This document shows positions 19,300-30,474 of a stretch of 64,000 nt of DNA, in pieces. Source of the stretch: Dendrolimus kikuchii (lineage: Eukaryota > Arthropoda > Insecta > Lepidoptera > Lasiocampidae); assembly GCA_019925095.2 (NCBI GenBank), contig CM034411.1:7331001-7395000 (forward strand), in the 5' to 3' direction. How positions within the stretch are numbered: the stretch's first letter is position 1; each line of letters begins with the position of its first letter. The position numbers and the translations under genes were made by a program. A model generated the notes under the pieces. That model ran no database searches and was not told the origin of the DNA. It worked only from the letters and a program-made list of their open reading frames with translations.

Positions 19300-21600
19300 A
19301 ACATACGACCCATGCTAAACATAAGAAAAAATAAGAAGAAGCAGTATGTAGCGTTTGACTTCTGTTTACCACTCGCTCAATTGTTGTAGAAATGTTCCTT
19401 CATAGAAATTGATCCTTACAATCTACACTATGGGTTGATGTAATAATACAGTATGTAGTTTTTACCAAAAACTACCAATTCGATTGCTGACTGGGATAAC
19501 TGGTTTAAAAAATACACGTATGTATGTGAATAGTGGAATTTATTAGTTGAGTTCTCTTACAATTTTAGTCAGTATTTTTTAATTAATTAGGTCTTTATAG
19601 ATGTAGCAAATCGGTTCCCAATACTTTAGCAGTTTTATTGATTATAATTATGACAATAATATACAGTAAATACTATCACAATTGCTTCCGTTTATACTTT
19701 AAGCCACACTAAAGCAGTATCTACACTTACACAAAGTAAAACCACTTCTTGCGGATAAGGCGATGATGCACTAATTAGTCAAGAGGGAACGAATGATCAC
19801 GGAATTAATGAATCTAGACATTTCCTTTTTATTTTTGAAAATATTTGTACCGGTTATGGTTAGCGGCGTCCATCATAGAGCAGGTAGTTATCTACAAGAA
19901 GAAGTGGAAATGTAAGAATAATGTGATCAATATTAATTATCTTTGATTTTGTACGCGTACAAATAATACTTCTTAACCGAATTCGGTTATAGTGAAGTTC
20001 TGATTTCCCATTCTCTGATAGCCCATTCAGATAACGGATTGCATAACCACCACCTAAATCAGATTGAAAGATTTCAGTTATCGCTAAACCTGGTGAGAAG
20101 CCTTACCTCACAATGTTGCCTTTATCAGGAGTACGTATTAACGGTCACAATATATTAGGTAAAACCTATCTAAATGGAGCATGTTCTACAACCAGAATTT
20201 AAGTTTACAATAAAGTATAAAATAGTAAAGTATAAGAAGTTGTAATAAAATGTACAAAGTGTAAGTAATGAAGTATTAAGTGTAGTATTAAGTACAAGTA
20301 AGTATAGCTATAAAAAATGTATTAGAATTTAAGAAACTTTGAAAAAGAACATGCTATCTAAACTGAACAATACCCGTTTCCCATAGAATAATGTAAAAAC
20401 GCAAAGTGAAATAAAATTTTACAAAAGAGCACAAAAACCTATGTAGACAGTGACGAGAGGGAAATTTTTTAAAAAGACCATGTCATCGGAATGTGGTGTG
20501 GTTACTTTGCCTACGGAGCTATCACAACTTTAGTTCATATCTAAATACAACTGTCTACATTAATGTCTTTTAATAAATTGGAAGTAGTAAAGAGATAACG
20601 TTCAGCAAATACATACTTTAGAAACGATAGAAGCAACGTCGTTACATAACAGAAAACAAACATTGAAAAACACCATCAATTGTTGCTTCCACCGGAAATA
20701 ATATCCGGCCATAAACAGCAAACACAAAACACTCTTTATTTCCGCATAATCTAGGCCAAACACCGGTAACCTTTGGAAAATGTCGCTCTCACATACTGAG
20801 GTGCAAAAATGTCGTGGTATTTACATACAAAGGTTCCGCTATTTTCTCCTTTGAAAGTCTCCTTAAACCTTCATGAACGTAAAACTTTTGGTTGTATACA
20901 AACAAAAATGTATGCTTCAAGATATATGAGAAGTATGAATTTTATATTTAGATACTTTTATTTCCAGCAGCAGACAAACAGACCGACCTGACATTATAGT
21001 AGATTGTTACACAAGAGGTGAAGGTGACGTAATTAGGCACGGGTTAGTTTGGCGCACGAGCGTAGCGAGGGCGCTAATAATTCGAATGCCTAAATAGGCC
21101 TTTCACTCGAAGTTAAATATCTGCTATTCATTTCGAATATGAGGAAAGTAAATAAAAGCTGATTAGTTATACAAACATAAGGAAATGAGGCGTGAAATCC
21201 ATACCTAAATCTGATGAAGCCATTTAATACGTTACATATGAAACGTCAAGTAAATTTATTTTTCTGTGGCATTCTACCAGCCAGTATTTTTTCGTCACCG
21301 ATGATAGTAAATATTCAGCGTAAATGTATGTAAATTAAAAATAACAGTTAAGTAAAAAGTAATTAATAAGTATAAAATTATGTTACAAAATTGTTGATAT
21401 TTTTTTATTACAATTTATGCCGCGATTTAACCGTGGCTGTAAAAAAGTTAGGACATGAGTCGCATGTATTATCTATGGTTCGCATATTTTTTCAAATTTT
21501 TTGACAGCAGGGATAATCGTTTGCCAGGGACTAAAAGTATTGTTTTCACCCCTGTGCCCAGGCAACTCCAAACATACTTTCAGAATATGAGAAATGAAAA
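19300..21600. other. Long AT-rich stretch without features
   Basis: The only local pattern is low-complexity AAGTA/AAGTGTA sequence at about 20215-20310. A motif GCGCACGAGCGTAGCGAGG at about 21053 stands out as GC-rich but has no second copy here. Confidence 0.35.
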
Positions 21601-21604
21601 AGTA

Positions 21605-21760
21605 ATTACCAGCCCTTATGGAAGTTTGCAACATCAAGAGAGATACCAACGCGTTGCCAATCTTTATAATGAGGAAGAGGGGATGGAATAGAGGGATGGG
21701 TTTGGGGGATGAGATAGGGCAATGGGAAAGTGGTGGGCCACCGGAACTCTTACTCACCAT
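21605..21760 (-). mobile_element. SINE-D1 copy, 3'-truncated
   Basis: Reversed, it reads GGTGAGTAAGAGTTCCGGTGG, a pyrimidine-rich tract, then GGCAACGCGTTGG and TGTTGCAAACTTCCATA. The same order is seen at 25640-25815. The last part of the tail is missing. Confidence 0.6.
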
Positions 21761-21996
21761 ATAAAATATGATGATTAGTTCAAGGCTATTGATTTCACAC
21801 CGATATTTTGTAAGAGCCTGGTATCACATTGGGAGAACCGATCCTAAACGCTGTAATCAAGATAATGATTACAGTATGGCTGAACCAGGTCAATTAAAAG
21901 AACACTATAAATATGTTCCAAAAAAAAATAATTTACAAAAATTAAAAAAATTATATAAAATATATATACTAAAATTAACATAAAACTTGAACTGTT

Positions 21997-22440
21997 GTGC
22001 GTCAGGAGCGTCGGCAGAATACCGCGCCATGCTCTGCACTGAATGACATCATCCGCCATGCTCTTGTCACCGCCGGGGTACCAGCCATACGAGAACCGTA
22101 TGGACTGTGCCGCGATGATGTTAAGAGACCGGACGGGATGTCTTTGATGCCCTGGAAGATAGTACGACCCTTAGTGTGGGACGCGACGTGCGTTGATACT
22201 TTGGCTACGTCCCATCTTCCAGACAGTTTTAGGTGGCGCAGCTGTCGCTCGACAAGAGGACCTAAAACGCCGTAAATGTGCATCTACTGGCAATAGATAC
22301 ATATTTGTGGCGTTCGGTGTCGAAACTCTAGAGCCAGGTCTTGAAGACTATCGGTTTTATCGAGATCTATCATCTCGTTTGATAGAGGTCTCGAGTGACC
22401 AAAAGGTCTGTACTTGGGGCAACTTATATAAAATATATCC
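21997..22440 (+). pseudogene. Mobile-element-associated nuclease-like domain fragment
   Basis: The first frame (to 22275) reads [19 protein letters not shown], then [20 protein letters not shown] and [14 protein letters not shown], then a stop. A second, shifted frame (22193-22444) continues with RRKCAS, YIFVAFGVETLEPG and a basic, hydrophilic end. The R-P-D-G ... V-W-D-A-T-C-x-D-T arrangement followed by a (F/V)-x-V-E-T block is, as I recall it, a C-terminal domain in many invertebrate retroelement-like ORFs and looks like a PD-(D/E)XK nuclease core. At least one frameshift between the two halves makes this a dead fragment. No reverse transcriptase is nearby. The function is inferred and the parent element is not identified. 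Confidence 0.5.
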
Positions 22441-22444
22441 ATAA

Positions 22445-22769
22445 GTTACGTAAAACTCTAATACAAATATAACTATTTACAGCCAGTTATTAACATATAA
22501 AAGTAAAAAAAACTTTTAAGGGTAGTTCCGTTCACTGTAACTTTTCGTATGTAGGGTGCGTGAAAGTTATTAATAAGTACCAACAAAAATACATTTATAT
22601 TTCATCCAGAACGAACGATATCAGAGGAAAAAAATTCTCCCAAAAATATAATGAGCAAACTTTACCAATTATAATAGTTGGATAGTACGAGACAAAAAAT
22701 ATGTAGGTCTAGAGCTGCTGCCGGCTTCTTAAATGATGTACTTTTTGTGCGCAGGTTCGAGATACGACC
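22445..22769. other. No feature recognised
   Basis: AT-rich, nothing supported. Confidence 0.3.
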
Positions 22770-23000
22770 TGAAAGTATTTTTTATTGCGTGAATCAGTTA
22801 ATAGGCAGACGGCCCCCCACCTAAAGGAATATGGTTACCGTCGCCTTTAGACGTTTGCAAGACCAGGGCTAAAGCCAAAGCGTTGACAACCTTTAGGGTG
22901 AAATAGAGGGAAGAAGAGGTAAGAGAAATGAGAAAGAAAAGATGTAATAGTGGAAATAGGGTAGAAAGATGGGCTAAGAGGAAGGGGAGATAGTTTATTT
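22770..23000 (-). mobile_element. SINE-D1 copy
   Basis: The minus orientation is shown by a TTTTTTATTGCG start, then GGCAGACGGCCCCCCACCT, ATGGTTACCGTCGCC and AAGCGTTGACAACC, followed by a purine-rich tract that corresponds to the pyrimidine tract of the family. Strongly diverged. Confidence 0.6.
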
Positions 23001-23599
23001 ACATAAAACTATACAAGATGCTATACCTAATGTTTGTGACACCACTTGATGGGAATATAAACACGATTATTTTTGTCTAATTTATTCCACAATAAGATGG
23101 TAAATGAGAGTGCGATGAGGGGGAAATAAAAATATATTGAAATGATTTACGTTAATTGAATCTTTGGCAGAAGTTGCAACGTGAATGCAAAAGAATATAT
23201 TAATTGTGCGTAGTCTATAACGCTGTGAAAAACTTCCGCAAGCTACATAACGAGCCGTGTTGCCACTTCAAATGAAATACAGTACTGAATTGCGACAGAA
23301 AGAACAATTATAAGAGTTTTTGCACTTTGTCAGGTTTCCTTTGGTCTTATTGTAGTATTGTTATTTATAAGAAAGGACACAATGTAGTTTTGAAATCTCG
23401 GCATAAACAAAAGAAAAATAAATTATTATTATATCTATACCTAAGTACAAAAAACTAAAAAATCTTAATGAGGTGTCTCTGGAACACCAGGTTGGAACGA
23501 AGTTCTCCTAAAAATTATTAAAATTCTCAAAACGTTAAAAAGTATCGACAACTTTCAAAAATCAACGAAAAATAAACAAATTATATCAAAAAGCTGTAT
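23001..23599. other. No feature recognised
   Basis: AT-rich; may contain the interior of the repeat M copy that ends at 23727. Confidence 0.3.
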
Positions 23600-23727
23600 A
23601 CATATACATAATCAAAAAAATTGTATCAAAATATAGTAAATATTGTAAAAACTCGACATTAAATTTACTTGAAAAATGTACAGTCGAATTGAGAACCTCC
23701 TTTTAGAAGTCGGTTAAGAATAGTAAA
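23600..23727 (-). repeat. Repeat M end, inverted
   Basis: ACAGTCGAATTGAGAACCTC followed by TTTTAGAAGTCGGTT is the reverse of the repeat M start at 3731. The extent to the left is not defined. Confidence 0.45.
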
Positions 23728-23956
23728 TTATTTTAAAACCTGTGCACGTGAGCGGCGACAGCGCCCAAATATATACAATGTACTCTTTGGCCCAAATGCA
23801 GCCTCTTTATATAACATACAATGTATTCTGTGATGGAGCCGAATAACAACGGCGGTTATAAACATTCTATTTTCAAAACAGCGTATATTACACTAATGGA
23901 TATTATTTTAGATCTTATTTCATTGCATTAAAATTTGAAATGATATAATAAATTAG

Positions 23957-24240
23957 AATGCACCCGCGACTTTGTCTACGCTTGACTTTGAAATTCCTGC
24001 GGGATTCCCCGGAAAAAAGTAGCGCAGAGTTTAAGTCTAAGAATTAACTGTCGATGAGCGAAAACCGCATCGAAATCGGCCCTTTTTACGTGAATTCCGA
24101 ACAAACAGAAAAACAGACAAGATATCTAAAAAAATGCATCGTGTTCTGCATCGTTTATATAGTCTATTCCAGTTGCTTTTTTAATAGCTTTAATGTAAAG
24201 ACACGGCATGTTTCGAATTTTATAATATTATAGACTACAG
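23957..24240 (-). mobile_element. Helitron F copy
   Basis: It has CGCGACTTTGTCTACGCTTG, ATTCCTGCGGGATTCCCCGG and GCATCGAAATCGGCC, then ATGCATCGTGTTCTGCATCG, and on the right TATAATATTATAGAC (reversed, GTCTATAATATTATA, the 5' TC end). The CTAG end is decayed. From 24241 to 24469 nothing is recognised. Confidence 0.7.
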
Positions 24241-24469
24241 CGGTCAGCATTTTTCATTTCGCTTTAACACTTTTTTCGTCTAGCTTCCGTGCGTCGCCGA
24301 GTAATGTGCAATAAGGCACTTCATTCCAAAAATCTTAAACAGATCGTTTGCCTTGTTGTTGTATGCATTGCTAATCTCCAGAATGATTGGACAGAACTGC
24401 ATTGCCGTCGCTGTAACTGAAGTCGGTTTATACAGTGTTATTATAGAAATAGCTAAAGTTTTTTAGTAC

Positions 24470-24660
24470 CAGTTGTCGATATAATGTTAATGTTAGTGAC
24501 TGTGTCACGCAGATTTAGCCAAGGGTTTGATGCCTTATTTGAGATGCGACATTGTTAATGACGTTAAACATTGACAGATAATTCATATATTATTTTTTAA
24601 CGCTGTAAGTCACGTTTGGACCCACTCACTAACATTATCCCAGGTGGCCTAGGAGCTTAT
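24470..24660 (+). mobile_element. MITE J copy
   Basis: The ends AATGTTAATGTTAGTGACTG and ACTCACTAACATTATCCCAG are inverted repeats. The interior matches the other three copies (CCAAGGGTTTGATGCCTTAT, GCGACATTGTTAATGACG, TTTTTTAACGCTGTAA). Confidence 0.65.
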
Positions 24661-25639
24661 AACTCTGTAATATATATGAAGACCCCAGGGAAAAAGACTG
24701 ACTTCTCAAGCAACATTAATTTTGAGATATTTTAAAGTTTGCTACGGAAACCCATAAGTTACAAAATAAAACAAAAATATAAGTTGAATCACTTAAAAAT
24801 GTTTCAAGTATAAAAAAATTAAAACTATCTTAAGTCAGATTTAACAGGGGAAAGTGACATATTATTTCACCGAGAAACCTGTTTTTTCCCTGGACTTTTT
24901 AGGTAGGCTATGCTACTTTTTCCTGCATGCGATTTTTTAAACGTTAGGAACACAAAATACATTAGATTAGTTTCGAAACAAAGTGACAAGTTCATCTTTT
25001 TCCCTGGAATTTTCATATGTAACGTACGTACGTAACATAACGTAACTCCTATGAGTTATGTTTAATATTATAATGCTGTTATAACTTATTACTAGTTATG
25101 TATTTCACACCAGGACTCCAAACGGTTTAAACCCAAAAGTGTAATAAAACATTTTACATGAGACATCACCCCAATAAAGGGTTTTCCCGCGTTAGTTAAA
25201 AATGGAATACATAATTCAAATATGGCCGCCGCGCGTGGGATTTAGCCGCCACAATTTGTATTTCGAACGCAAATTGAATTTAGAACTAGCGCGAGACAAA
25301 TAATTTAATTTTACATGTGAAAGAGTGTGTAACGGCAATTAGGTGTCGGTAGTTGTACAGCATTGGCAGTGGAGGTCCAAAATTGATTAATTTTTATTTC
25401 AACAGCAGCTGAGGGTTTGTGTAATGGTTGATTGCAAAGAAAAACAAGGGTTATAATACAATGAGGGCCACTAATACAATTAATATCAATTTATCTTCAA
25501 AAGGGGTTCATGTTCCATGTATTTTGTTATGAAGGATGCAAAGTATAAGAAATCTTGATTACAGCTTTTAGCTTTGATACTACGCTCTCACAGAATATTG
25601 AGGTTAAAGAGGTAGCCTTGAACTAATCGTGTTTCCTAC
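24661..25639. other. No feature recognised
   Basis: AT-rich. A short ACGTACGTACGT run lies at about 25022. A CCGCCGCGCG patch at 25226 is the only GC-rich point. Confidence 0.3.
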
Positions 25640-25815
25640 AATGAGTGAGAGTTCCGATGGCTCACTTCCCCCTCTCACTCTCCCATCTTTCCTATTCCAT
25701 TCCACTATCGCATCTCCTCTATCCCATCTTTATATCATGCTAAAGGCTGGCTACGCAATGGCGTCGCCCATAGTATTGCAATCGTCTGTAAGCGACGGCG
25801 ACCGCTTTAATTAGC
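25640..25815 (+). mobile_element. SINE-D1 copy, 3'-truncated
   Basis: GTGAGAGTTCCGATGGCTCAC, a long CT-rich tract, GGCTACGCAATGGCGTCGCC and GTAAGCGACGGCGACCGCTTT, where it stops before the GGGCCGTCTG end. No stop-free frame of interest beyond a 61-codon ORF that is repeat sequence. Confidence 0.6.
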
Positions 25816-25838
25816 GTATTTTACCGCATGTATAAGGG

Positions 25839-25980
25839 GATGACATTCATAGCTCTTGTCACGAGCGTGCATGACAAGAGCTATAAATGTCAAAGAAGCA
25901 AGTGAGGTGTGTAAGAATAAGCCTGAATGGCGCTCTGTTGTTCGTGCCTACCCCGCAAGGGAACTGGCGTGAAGTTATGT
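25839..25980 (+). mobile_element. RTE-1 3' end with 5' foldback
   Basis: Flanked by the 11-bp duplication ATGTATAAGGG (25828-25838 and 25981-25991). The 3' portion is the RTE-1 terminus (CTACCCCGCAAGGGAACTGG, TATG tail). The 5' 21 bases (25841-25861) are the inverse, with one mismatch, of 25872-25892, so the copy begins with a hairpin, as expected from 5' inversion or snap-back priming during integration. Confidence 0.8.
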
Positions 25981-26039
25981 ATGTATAAGGGAAAGTGTTA
26001 ATCTGGTGTTAACACCTCACTTTTAAAACCGTAACGCTC

Positions 26040-26315
26040 GCCAGCAACGGGATATTCACCCTCATTCCCTTGAGCTCCCAGGCACAACTACGCAACGGTT
26101 CTCTAGATCATTTATACCGCGTATAACAATGATCTGGAGGGAACTTCCCGTCGCGGTCCCGCCTTTGCGTTATGACATGGGGTTTTTAAGGGCGTTATAA
26201 AATTTCTTAGAGGTCGGCAACACGTTGGCACCTCTGGTGTTGAAAACGTCCATAGGCGACGGTAACCGCTTTCCATCAGATGGGCCGTCTGCTTGTTTGC
26301 CGGCTTCGCAATAAA
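26040..26315 (+). mobile_element. SINE-D2 copy
   Basis: GATCTGGAGGGAACTTCCC, GTTTTTAAGGGCGTTATAAA, GAGGTCGGCAACACGTTGGC, then the shared tail (GTCCATAGGCGACGGTAACC, GATGGGCCGTCTGC) and a short A run. The copy at 63790 has the same body, so this is a subfamily distinct from D1. Confidence 0.65.
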
Positions 26316-26696
26316 AAAACCTAAATTGTGGGACGCCGAACTACAGAAAAACACAATACACGATATAAACTCTTTATTTCATTTTCCACATCTAAACACA
26401 ATTCCAATCATCGACTTTTCACTTCACTTTAACCTTTACTGCTACATAGATAGCGATCGAATAATCGTTCCCAACAAATACAAACCGTTTTTATATTTTT
26501 GCGCCGAAACCAACTGACTTGCCGTAAACGATTGGTATCTCAAGTGGCGCCATCTTTAAACAGCGAATGTTTGTGGTAACAAGGTTTTCATAACATGACA
26601 ACTACTTATTTTCAAAACTGTCGAAGTTATACGAGTATAAAATTATTTACATAGTTTCATATAATCTATTAAATTATGGCACTATTATATGAGTAA
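26316..26696. other. No feature recognised
   Basis: AT-rich; a 74-codon plus ORF at 26293-26517 without motif. Confidence 0.3.
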
Positions 26697-26757
26697 CTAG
26701 TGGCCCGTCCCGGCTTCGCGAGAGTGGTTTATGGCTAATTTTTTACACCTTGTCTAT

Positions 26758-27068
26758 CTGTGCAGGAACGGAGAAAGAATACAATTTCCTGCGGCCGGGC
26801 GGCCTGTCGTAAGAGGCGACAAAACAACCCACAGCCAGGTGGTAGGGCATTGGCTTGACTGGATGGCTACCACCCCTGGTCTAAAGTATGTCGCCATAAC
26901 AACCTTGAGTTGTGTTCCGGCATTAGTGACCAGGTTCCAGTTTCCCTTAAGAGAGCAGCAGCGCATTTGTAGCACCTTTGGTGTTGCAAATGTCCATAGG
27001 TGATGGTAACCGCTTTCCATCAAGTGGGCCGTCTGCCTGTCTGCTGAACTCCTGCAATAAAAATAAAA
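26758..27068 (+). mobile_element. SINE-A, full length
   Basis: Runs from TGTGCAGGAACGGAG to CTCCTGCAATAAAAATAAAAA. It lies within a Helitron; ACCTTG on both sides could be a short target duplication. One of the best-preserved copies, and both strands have a long open frame. Confidence 0.88.
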
Positions 27069-27099
27069 AATAAAAACCTTGAGTTACATTATTGAAGTT

Positions 27100-27335
27100 C
27101 TTTTTTTTCTTTAATTGCATGAGTTGCAGGTAGACGGCCCACTGCAACATCAAATGTGCTACAAATGCGTTGCTGCTCTCTCAAGGGAGACTGAAACCTG
27201 GTCACTAAGCCCGAAACACAACTCGAGGTTGTTATGGCAGCATACTCTAGACCAGGGTTGGTAGCCATCCAGTCGGGAGAACGCCCTACCACCCTGGCTC
27301 TGAGTTGTTTTGTCGGCTTTTACGATAGACATAGA
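27100..27335 (-). mobile_element. SINE-A, internally deleted
   Basis: The minus-orientation tail is followed by a jump from GGCCCACT to GCAACATC, deleting the CTTTCCATCAAG region and its neighbours. The 5' end fades after TTTTGTCGGCTTTTACGAT. It lies in the same Helitron as the copy at 26758, in opposite orientation. Confidence 0.75.
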
Positions 27336-27539
27336 ATAGGAATTGTATTTTTCTAGTTTTAGTAGGTATCCCTAATTTTTCTAGTAATAAATATAGCCTA
27401 CGTTACTCAGAGATAATGTGGCATTCTAATGGTGAAAGAATTTTTGAATTCAAAAATACAAATCTTTCCTCTTTATAGTATAAATATAGATCATTACAAC
27501 TATAGTTTCATGACATCTCCTATTAGCTGTCATATAATT

Positions 27540-27790
27540 TAGGATGCCAACACGATGGTCCACTTCCCCTTTCTACTAACGCATCTTCCCTTTGTTTTAT
27601 GACGCCGAGGGATGTCTGTGACTCTTGATCGGCCGTATGAAATTTTCCCTATAGGATAGGGATCTCCTCTATCACCTCTATCTGATTTTAAAGGCTGGAC
27701 ACGCGTTTTGGATTCGCCCTGTTTTTTGCAAACGTCTGGATTCGATGGTAACCACAATCCTTTAGGTGGGCCGTCTGCCAGATAACATGT
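27540..27790 (+). mobile_element. SINE-D1-like copy
   Basis: GGTCCACTTCCCCTTTCTAC, GATCTCCTCTATCACCTCTA, AAAGGCTGGACACGCG, then AAACGTCTGGATTCGATGG and GGTGGGCCGTCTGCC. It resembles the D1 copy at 25640 with a longer middle. The family tail is retained; no A run. Confidence 0.6.
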
Positions 27791-28326
27791 ATAGTTTTGC
27801 ATTACATATTTAAAAAAACGTCAGTCTTATTTTTTATTTAACGATATAGGAACTAAGTTTACGAAACAAAAAGCTAAGACCTCGTGACATCCACGAAGAA
27901 ATAATTAACAACATACAGAAATGTGCGCTGGCAAAATCTAATTATTTCGTCGCCATGACAGTGATATTCCCGCGCTTTTCGCGCGTTCTAAAATGGCGGG
28001 CGGATGGAGGCCGCGTTCTCAACAATGAAGTTATCCTGGCGACAGATACTAAGCTTTCCCGTCTTATTTGTTGATTATAAGAGTCAACCTCACAGACTTT
28101 TTTACGCTGTAAATGTGTGTTGAACTTTTTATCATGGAAATTAACAGGATTTTCTGATAAAACCTTGTTCAAGAACGGATAGTAGGAATGGATAGATAGA
28201 TATACATATAACGGATAGAAGTGATTTTTTTCTCCGAGGTATACTATACACAGAAATTTGTTTATTTTAATACGTATTTTAAACGAATAAATATTGACAA
28301 GTAAAAAAAGAACAGTTCTAATGTCT
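27791..28326. other. Mostly AT-rich, one GC-rich patch
   Basis: 27968-28015 has CCCGCGCTTTTCGCGCG and AAAATGGCGGGCGG, resembling E2F-type and Pho/YY1-type sites known from animal promoters. No transcript or exon is visible here, so this is only a note. Confidence 0.3.
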
Positions 28327-28575
28327 CTACTCCATCTGGGATAATGTTAGTGTTATTGACTGTAGACAAATGAGTCTTGTTTATAGCGTCAAAAAGAATA
28401 AGTGCATTAGTGTATACGTATACGTTATCTATCAATGTTTCACGTTATTGACAATTAATATATTGAAATATAAACGAAAATTAAAAAAAAAGTATAACAT
28501 CACAAGTATTGCTTTAATTTCTTAACTACCTGTAAATTATATAGTTATTAACAGTAACATTATCCCAGACATAGC
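28327..28575 (-). mobile_element. MITE J copy
   Basis: The ends ATCTGGGATAATGTTAGTGT and AACAGTAACATTATCCCAGA are good inverted repeats. The internal TTTATAGCGTCAAAAAGAA is the reverse of a block in the 54540 copy, giving the orientation. Longest copy seen. Confidence 0.68.
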
Positions 28576-28628
28576 AGGCATATAAGAAAAAACCGAAACG
28601 ATGCAAATTCTATATTTAAAATCTACAT

Positions 28629-28815
28629 TGTTTTTTTTTTAATGGCAGGGGTGAATCGACAAATAGGTTTCCTTGAAGCAACCACAGAGTAATTCTCACT
28701 CGAATAATCAGGTATGCAAAAGGCCATCAGTCCACCCCTGGCATAATTAGTGCTCGATATAAATGCATTGCCCAAATGCCGACTGCCATTAGCAGCACTC
28801 TGCCACCCTAATTCA
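28629..28815 (-). repeat. Possible retroposed insert led by a T run
   Basis: A run of T (28630-28640) precedes GGCAGGGGTG, and an inverse block CCACCCCTGGC follows about 85 bp later. The T run would be the poly-A tail of a minus-strand insertion, but no duplication or second copy was found. An 86-codon minus ORF covers it; no motif recognised. Confidence 0.3.
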
Positions 28816-28884
28816 CTCGTTAGTTTTGGTTTGATTCTTTTGTATCGCCCTTTGATTAATTTTATTTCACTCAATTCACACAAA

Positions 28885-30254
28885 TTATGTTTACAGTCGT
28901 TTTGAATTTTATATTTTTATATATACTTAATACATACAGTAATGTTTTGTTGTACAGTTTGACAGTTTTATTTTTAGAAAACACTTTATTGCTCACCTGA
29001 TAAACAGTTTAAAAAATTGACGACTATAGAATATTTCCTTGGTAAAAACAATAAGCGGCCTTGTCGCTTAAAGGAACCTCTTCCAGGCAACCTAACTTAA
29101 AATACAATTTAAACTAATCTGGCGATGTAGGTGATGCAGAGTATTAGATAGGACATAACTTCAATACACATACTAAAACTACTTTATAAATTAACACATA
29201 CAAATCTACACATATGTATATATGTGATATTTGTTTAATATAAACAATACTTGCACAAATATTGTTTTTATGTAAGAAATATAAAAAAAAATGGAAGTAG
29301 AGACGACAAATATTGGAATTGCCACAAGAATTCTGTTGTTTAATTTAATTTCATATATATTTAATTTGCTTAAAACATGGTCCATAATTAAATAATGACA
29401 ATTATTCACATATTTTGGCGGCCAGGCATGCAAATTGTACATAAATTAAAATTTACTTAAATATAAGTTATGTCCAATATCTACAATTAATAATAGCCTA
29501 GGGTGGGAAGTAGCTGTCACCTAATAAAATTTATTTTTAAACTTGAATAATAATGAATAAATTACACTAGCTACATACAGAAATCGTGGAAAGCCACATT
29601 TAAAAGGTGAAAAAAATTGAACCATATAGATTGTCACCGAAAAAGCTTCAAGAAAGCTATTTAACAGTGTATTTTCACTACAACTGTGTGAACTTCCCCT
29701 AAATCCATACTGCGCAGTCCCTCTATAATTAGTCGTGAGTATAAATGCATTTGTAGGTGTCCTCTAATGACCCTCAGCTCTTTCATTAATGTACTTTCAA
29801 TTGTTTAAGTGGTGATTAGGAACGGTTGAAAATTTACAAAAATATTGAAAATATTTTATTGTTCTTATTTATTTTTTGATAACATTGAAGTATTTTATAT
29901 GTTACTTTTAATATTTCTTTCTATAGAAATTTAATAGAGTTTTAATACATAAATGCTTACTTTGAGCATTGTAACTTCAAGTTACATATTATCACAAAAG
30001 GACAATTATACTCTTAATACGAAAAACACTGCGTGTCTGGTTCTATCCTTAATACTTTAGCTCTTTTAAATTAGTACTCAACAAACACAAACTGGCGGTC
30101 ATAAATGATTATATGTAATATGAACTGCGGTATGTCTATACATAGTTATACATATAAAAATAGAATTAACCCACAATTATAAAAAACTTGAGATTATTAA
30201 CATTTTCGTTAAAAGAAAGACCAAGAAAACCTGTTTTCTAAAAGCACATAGAAA
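28885..30254. other. AT-rich, short repeat fragments only
   Basis: 29046-29095 has GCGGCCTTGTCGCTTAAAGG and AACCTCTTCCAGGCAACC, which resembles a common lepidopteran repeat; 49300-49330 has a related TTAAAGGAAGATCTTCCAG. 29593-29625 (AAATCGTGGAAAGCCACATT) is similar to 58187-58212. Nothing coding. Confidence 0.35.
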
Positions 30255-30440
30255 AAACCTTTTTTTTCAAATGCGACACACACAAAACAAATATACTAAT
30301 AAATACACAGGAAACATAATTATATAAAATTGTATGCCGCAATTTAGGAAATATAGTTGGTACTCATCGGTATTTTGCGTTGCAGAAATATTTTCCAACA
30401 CAGCGTTGATTTTTCAGTGCCCACCTCCTAAACAACGAAT
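30255..30440 (+). repeat. Repeat R copy
   Basis: It shares ATGCGACACACACAAAACAAA, TTGTATGCCGCAATTTAGGA and TTTTTCAGTGCCCACCTCCT with 19150-19292. Confidence 0.6.
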
Positions 30441-30474
30441 ATTAAAAAAAAATGTGTTTGATATATATAATATA

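Larger units (their letters stand above)
26697..27490 (-). mobile_element. Helitron L with two SINE-A insertions
   Basis: The left end is ACTAG (reverse CTAG|T) followed by TGGCCCGTCCCGGCTTCGCG. The right end is TATAGA|T, which reverses to A|TCTATATTTATACTATAAA. Both termini fit a Helitron. The interior pieces 26697-26757, 27069-27099 and 27336-27490 match the fragment at 11165-11333 (GTTACATTATTGAAGTT, then ATAATGTGGCATTCTAATGG). The rest is two SINE-A copies. No coding capacity. Confidence 0.68.

Noticed and set aside
19093..19389. 98-codon basic ORF that might be a small nuclear protein
   Set aside because: Its central part is repeat R, present at 30255 without an open frame.
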